Below the pieces are notes generated by a model. The model saw nothing but the letters and a program-made list of their open reading frames with translations, was not told the origin of the DNA and searched no databases. Both the position numbers and the translations under genes were made by a program. Positions 5,168 to 5,534 of a stretch of DNA of 5,534 bases are shown in pieces. This stretch comes from Bacillota bacterium (GTDB lineage Bacteria > Bacillota > Clostridia > Acetivibrionales > DTU013): assembly GCA_023411575.1 (NCBI GenBank), contig JAEYOP010000052.1, positions 1 through 5,534 on the forward strand, in the 5' to 3' direction. How positions within the stretch are numbered: position 1 is the first letter of the stretch; the number at the start of each line of letters is the position of its first letter.

Positions 5168-5345
5168 TCCCCCCTCCCCGCGGCACCGCTCAGTCCGCAG
5201 AGAGTCCGCAAGAAGTCCATCGCGGCCCGTCATCCACTACGACGGTCCGACGTCCTGACCTGCGGAGACACTGAACGTCCGTCACGAGCCATTCACCGCC
5301 GTCACGCGGGTCTGTGTCCGAGCTCTACTACGACGTGTGATCGTC
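5168..5345. other. Gene-poor segment between the last winged-helix gene and the terminators
   Basis: No convincing gene or RNA gene is seen on either strand. It holds short repeats: an 11-bp-period repeat at 5192-5219, CCGTCACG at 5279-5286 and 5299-5306 (20-bp spacing), and ACTACGACG at 5236-5244 and 5327-5335. A tiny frame GTG 5314 to TGA 5340 (SELYYDV) ends just before the first terminator and could be the tail of a broken host gene. This is where an attachment site would be expected if the element ends here, but no tRNA 3' end or matching core can be identified without the other end. Confidence 0.4.
5192..5219 (+). repeat. Short direct repeats with 11-bp period
   Basis: AGTCCGCAGAG (5192-5202), AGTCCGCAAGA (5203-5213) and a partial AGTCCA (5214-5219) follow head to tail. 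The shared core is AGTCCGCA. The period is about one DNA turn, as for binding sites occupied side by side on one face of the helix. They start 25 bp after the 70-aa winged-helix gene. Confidence 0.6.
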
Positions 5346-5373
5346 CCGGCCCCCGGCTGCTCCCGGGGGCCGG
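5346..5373 (+). terminator. GC-rich hairpin, probable intrinsic terminator
   Basis: Perfect 11-bp stem CCGGCCCCCGG / CCGGGGGCCGG (5346-5356 with 5363-5373) and a 6-nt loop. No U-tract follows, as is usual in high-GC Actinobacteria. It could stop plus-strand transcription from the winged-helix side, or back up the next hairpin for the minus-strand gene. Confidence 0.65.
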
Positions 5374-5385
5374 TGACTCGCAGTG

Positions 5386-5425
5386 ACGGAACCCCCGTCG
5401 CCCCGGTGGGCGGCGGGGGTTCCGT
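5386..5425 (-). terminator. Long hairpin, probable terminator of the minus-strand chemotaxis receptor gene
   Basis: 18-bp stem with one G-T pair (5386-5403 with 5408-5425) and a 4-nt loop. It lies 41 bp beyond the stop codon of the minus-strand gene. With the hairpin at 5346-5373 it makes a double, likely two-way, transcription barrier between host gene and mobile DNA. Confidence 0.72.
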
Positions 5426-5452
5426 GGTCCTGGGGTTCCGTGGTCCTGGGGT
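5416..5452. repeat. 16-bp tandem duplication
   Basis: GGGGTTCCGTGGTCCT occurs at 5416-5431 and exactly again at 5432-5447, with the first five bases of a third copy (5448-5452). The first copy overlaps the right arm of the long hairpin, so the second copy offers an alternative right arm (GGGGTTCC) for the same left arm. It probably arose by replication slippage. Confidence 0.85.
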
Positions 5453-5466
5453 GCCGGAGCCCCGGG

Positions 5467-5534
5467 TCAGCCGGCGAAGCGGCCGATGTCCGTGCGCAGG
5501 GTCTCGGCCATGCGGGAGAGGCCGCCGTCCGCGT
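5467..5534 (-). CDS. C-terminus of a probable methyl-accepting chemotaxis protein (rest outside window)
   Basis: Only the last 22 codons are visible, ending at TGA 5469-5467: ADGGLSRMAETLRTDIGRFA plus a final Gly. The pattern 'LSRMA..LR..[IV]GRF' at the very end matches the usual C-terminus of methyl-accepting chemotaxis proteins (compare 'L..MA.EL...V.RFR'), which sense ligands and signal through CheA/CheW at the inner face of the membrane. This is a typical host chromosomal gene and marks non-phage DNA. The call rests on a very short stretch, and another helical protein with a similar ending cannot be excluded. Strong hairpins follow the stop codon. Confidence 0.62.
   Translation of the reverse strand, partial: ADGGLSRMAETLRTDIGRFAG

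Noticed and set aside
5168..5345. tRNA gene or tRNA 3' end as attachment site
   Set aside because: No acceptor/T-arm pattern (such as GGTTCGAATCC) or CCA end was found on either strand.
1..5534. CRISPR array
   Set aside because: No repeats of 25-40 bp with regular spacers; the only tandem repeats are 11 bp and 16 bp units without spacers.

Overview
The window is very GC-rich with strong G/C third-position bias. Several starts have no Shine-Dalgarno sequence but a TANNNT-type -10 hexamer 7-8 nt upstream, which is the leaderless arrangement common in Actinobacteria. The right edge carries what reads as the last residues of a methyl-accepting chemotaxis protein, so a motile high-GC actinobacterium (Cellulomonas-like, for example) is plausible. 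The genus cannot be fixed from this window. The left part is phage tail DNA, so the window looks like the ragged end of a prophage or prophage remnant against a host gene.

Layout: (1) 2-1681, plus strand: the C-terminal ~560 residues of a siphovirus-type tail tape measure protein, open at the left edge. The next tail gene appears to start in the usual overlapping way (1669 or 1678) but runs into unrelated sequence within about 10-13 codons. (2) 1708-3720, minus strand: a 92-aa unknown protein, then a 402-aa unknown multidomain protein and a 135-aa unknown protein that overlap by 4 nt (TTGA) and must be translated together. The 402-aa gene has its own putative leaderless promoter, with a perfect 9-bp-arm palindrome about 38-56 bp upstream of its start. 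(3) 3741-5167: four genes for small MerR/excisionase-like winged-helix proteins: 71 aa (+), 207 aa with two such domains (-), 80 aa (+) and 70 aa (+). They form divergent pairs with very short shared control regions. (4) 5168-5466: no convincing gene; 11-bp-period repeats, two strong GC-rich hairpins (terminators) and a 16-bp tandem duplication. (5) 5467-5534, minus strand: the C-terminal 22 codons of a probable chemotaxis receptor.

How the parts may fit: the tail fragment and the winged-helix genes mark a mobile-element end. No integrase, lysis or other tail gene is visible, so the element is either decayed or continues outside the window. The 402-aa/135-aa pair sits where prophages carry cargo ('morons') and is the best candidate here for an undescribed system; a role in defence or host interference is inference from position and architecture only. 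The winged-helix proteins are candidates to regulate that cargo, regulate themselves, or act as recombination directionality factors. Family assignments come from reading the sequence and recalling family patterns; no search was run.
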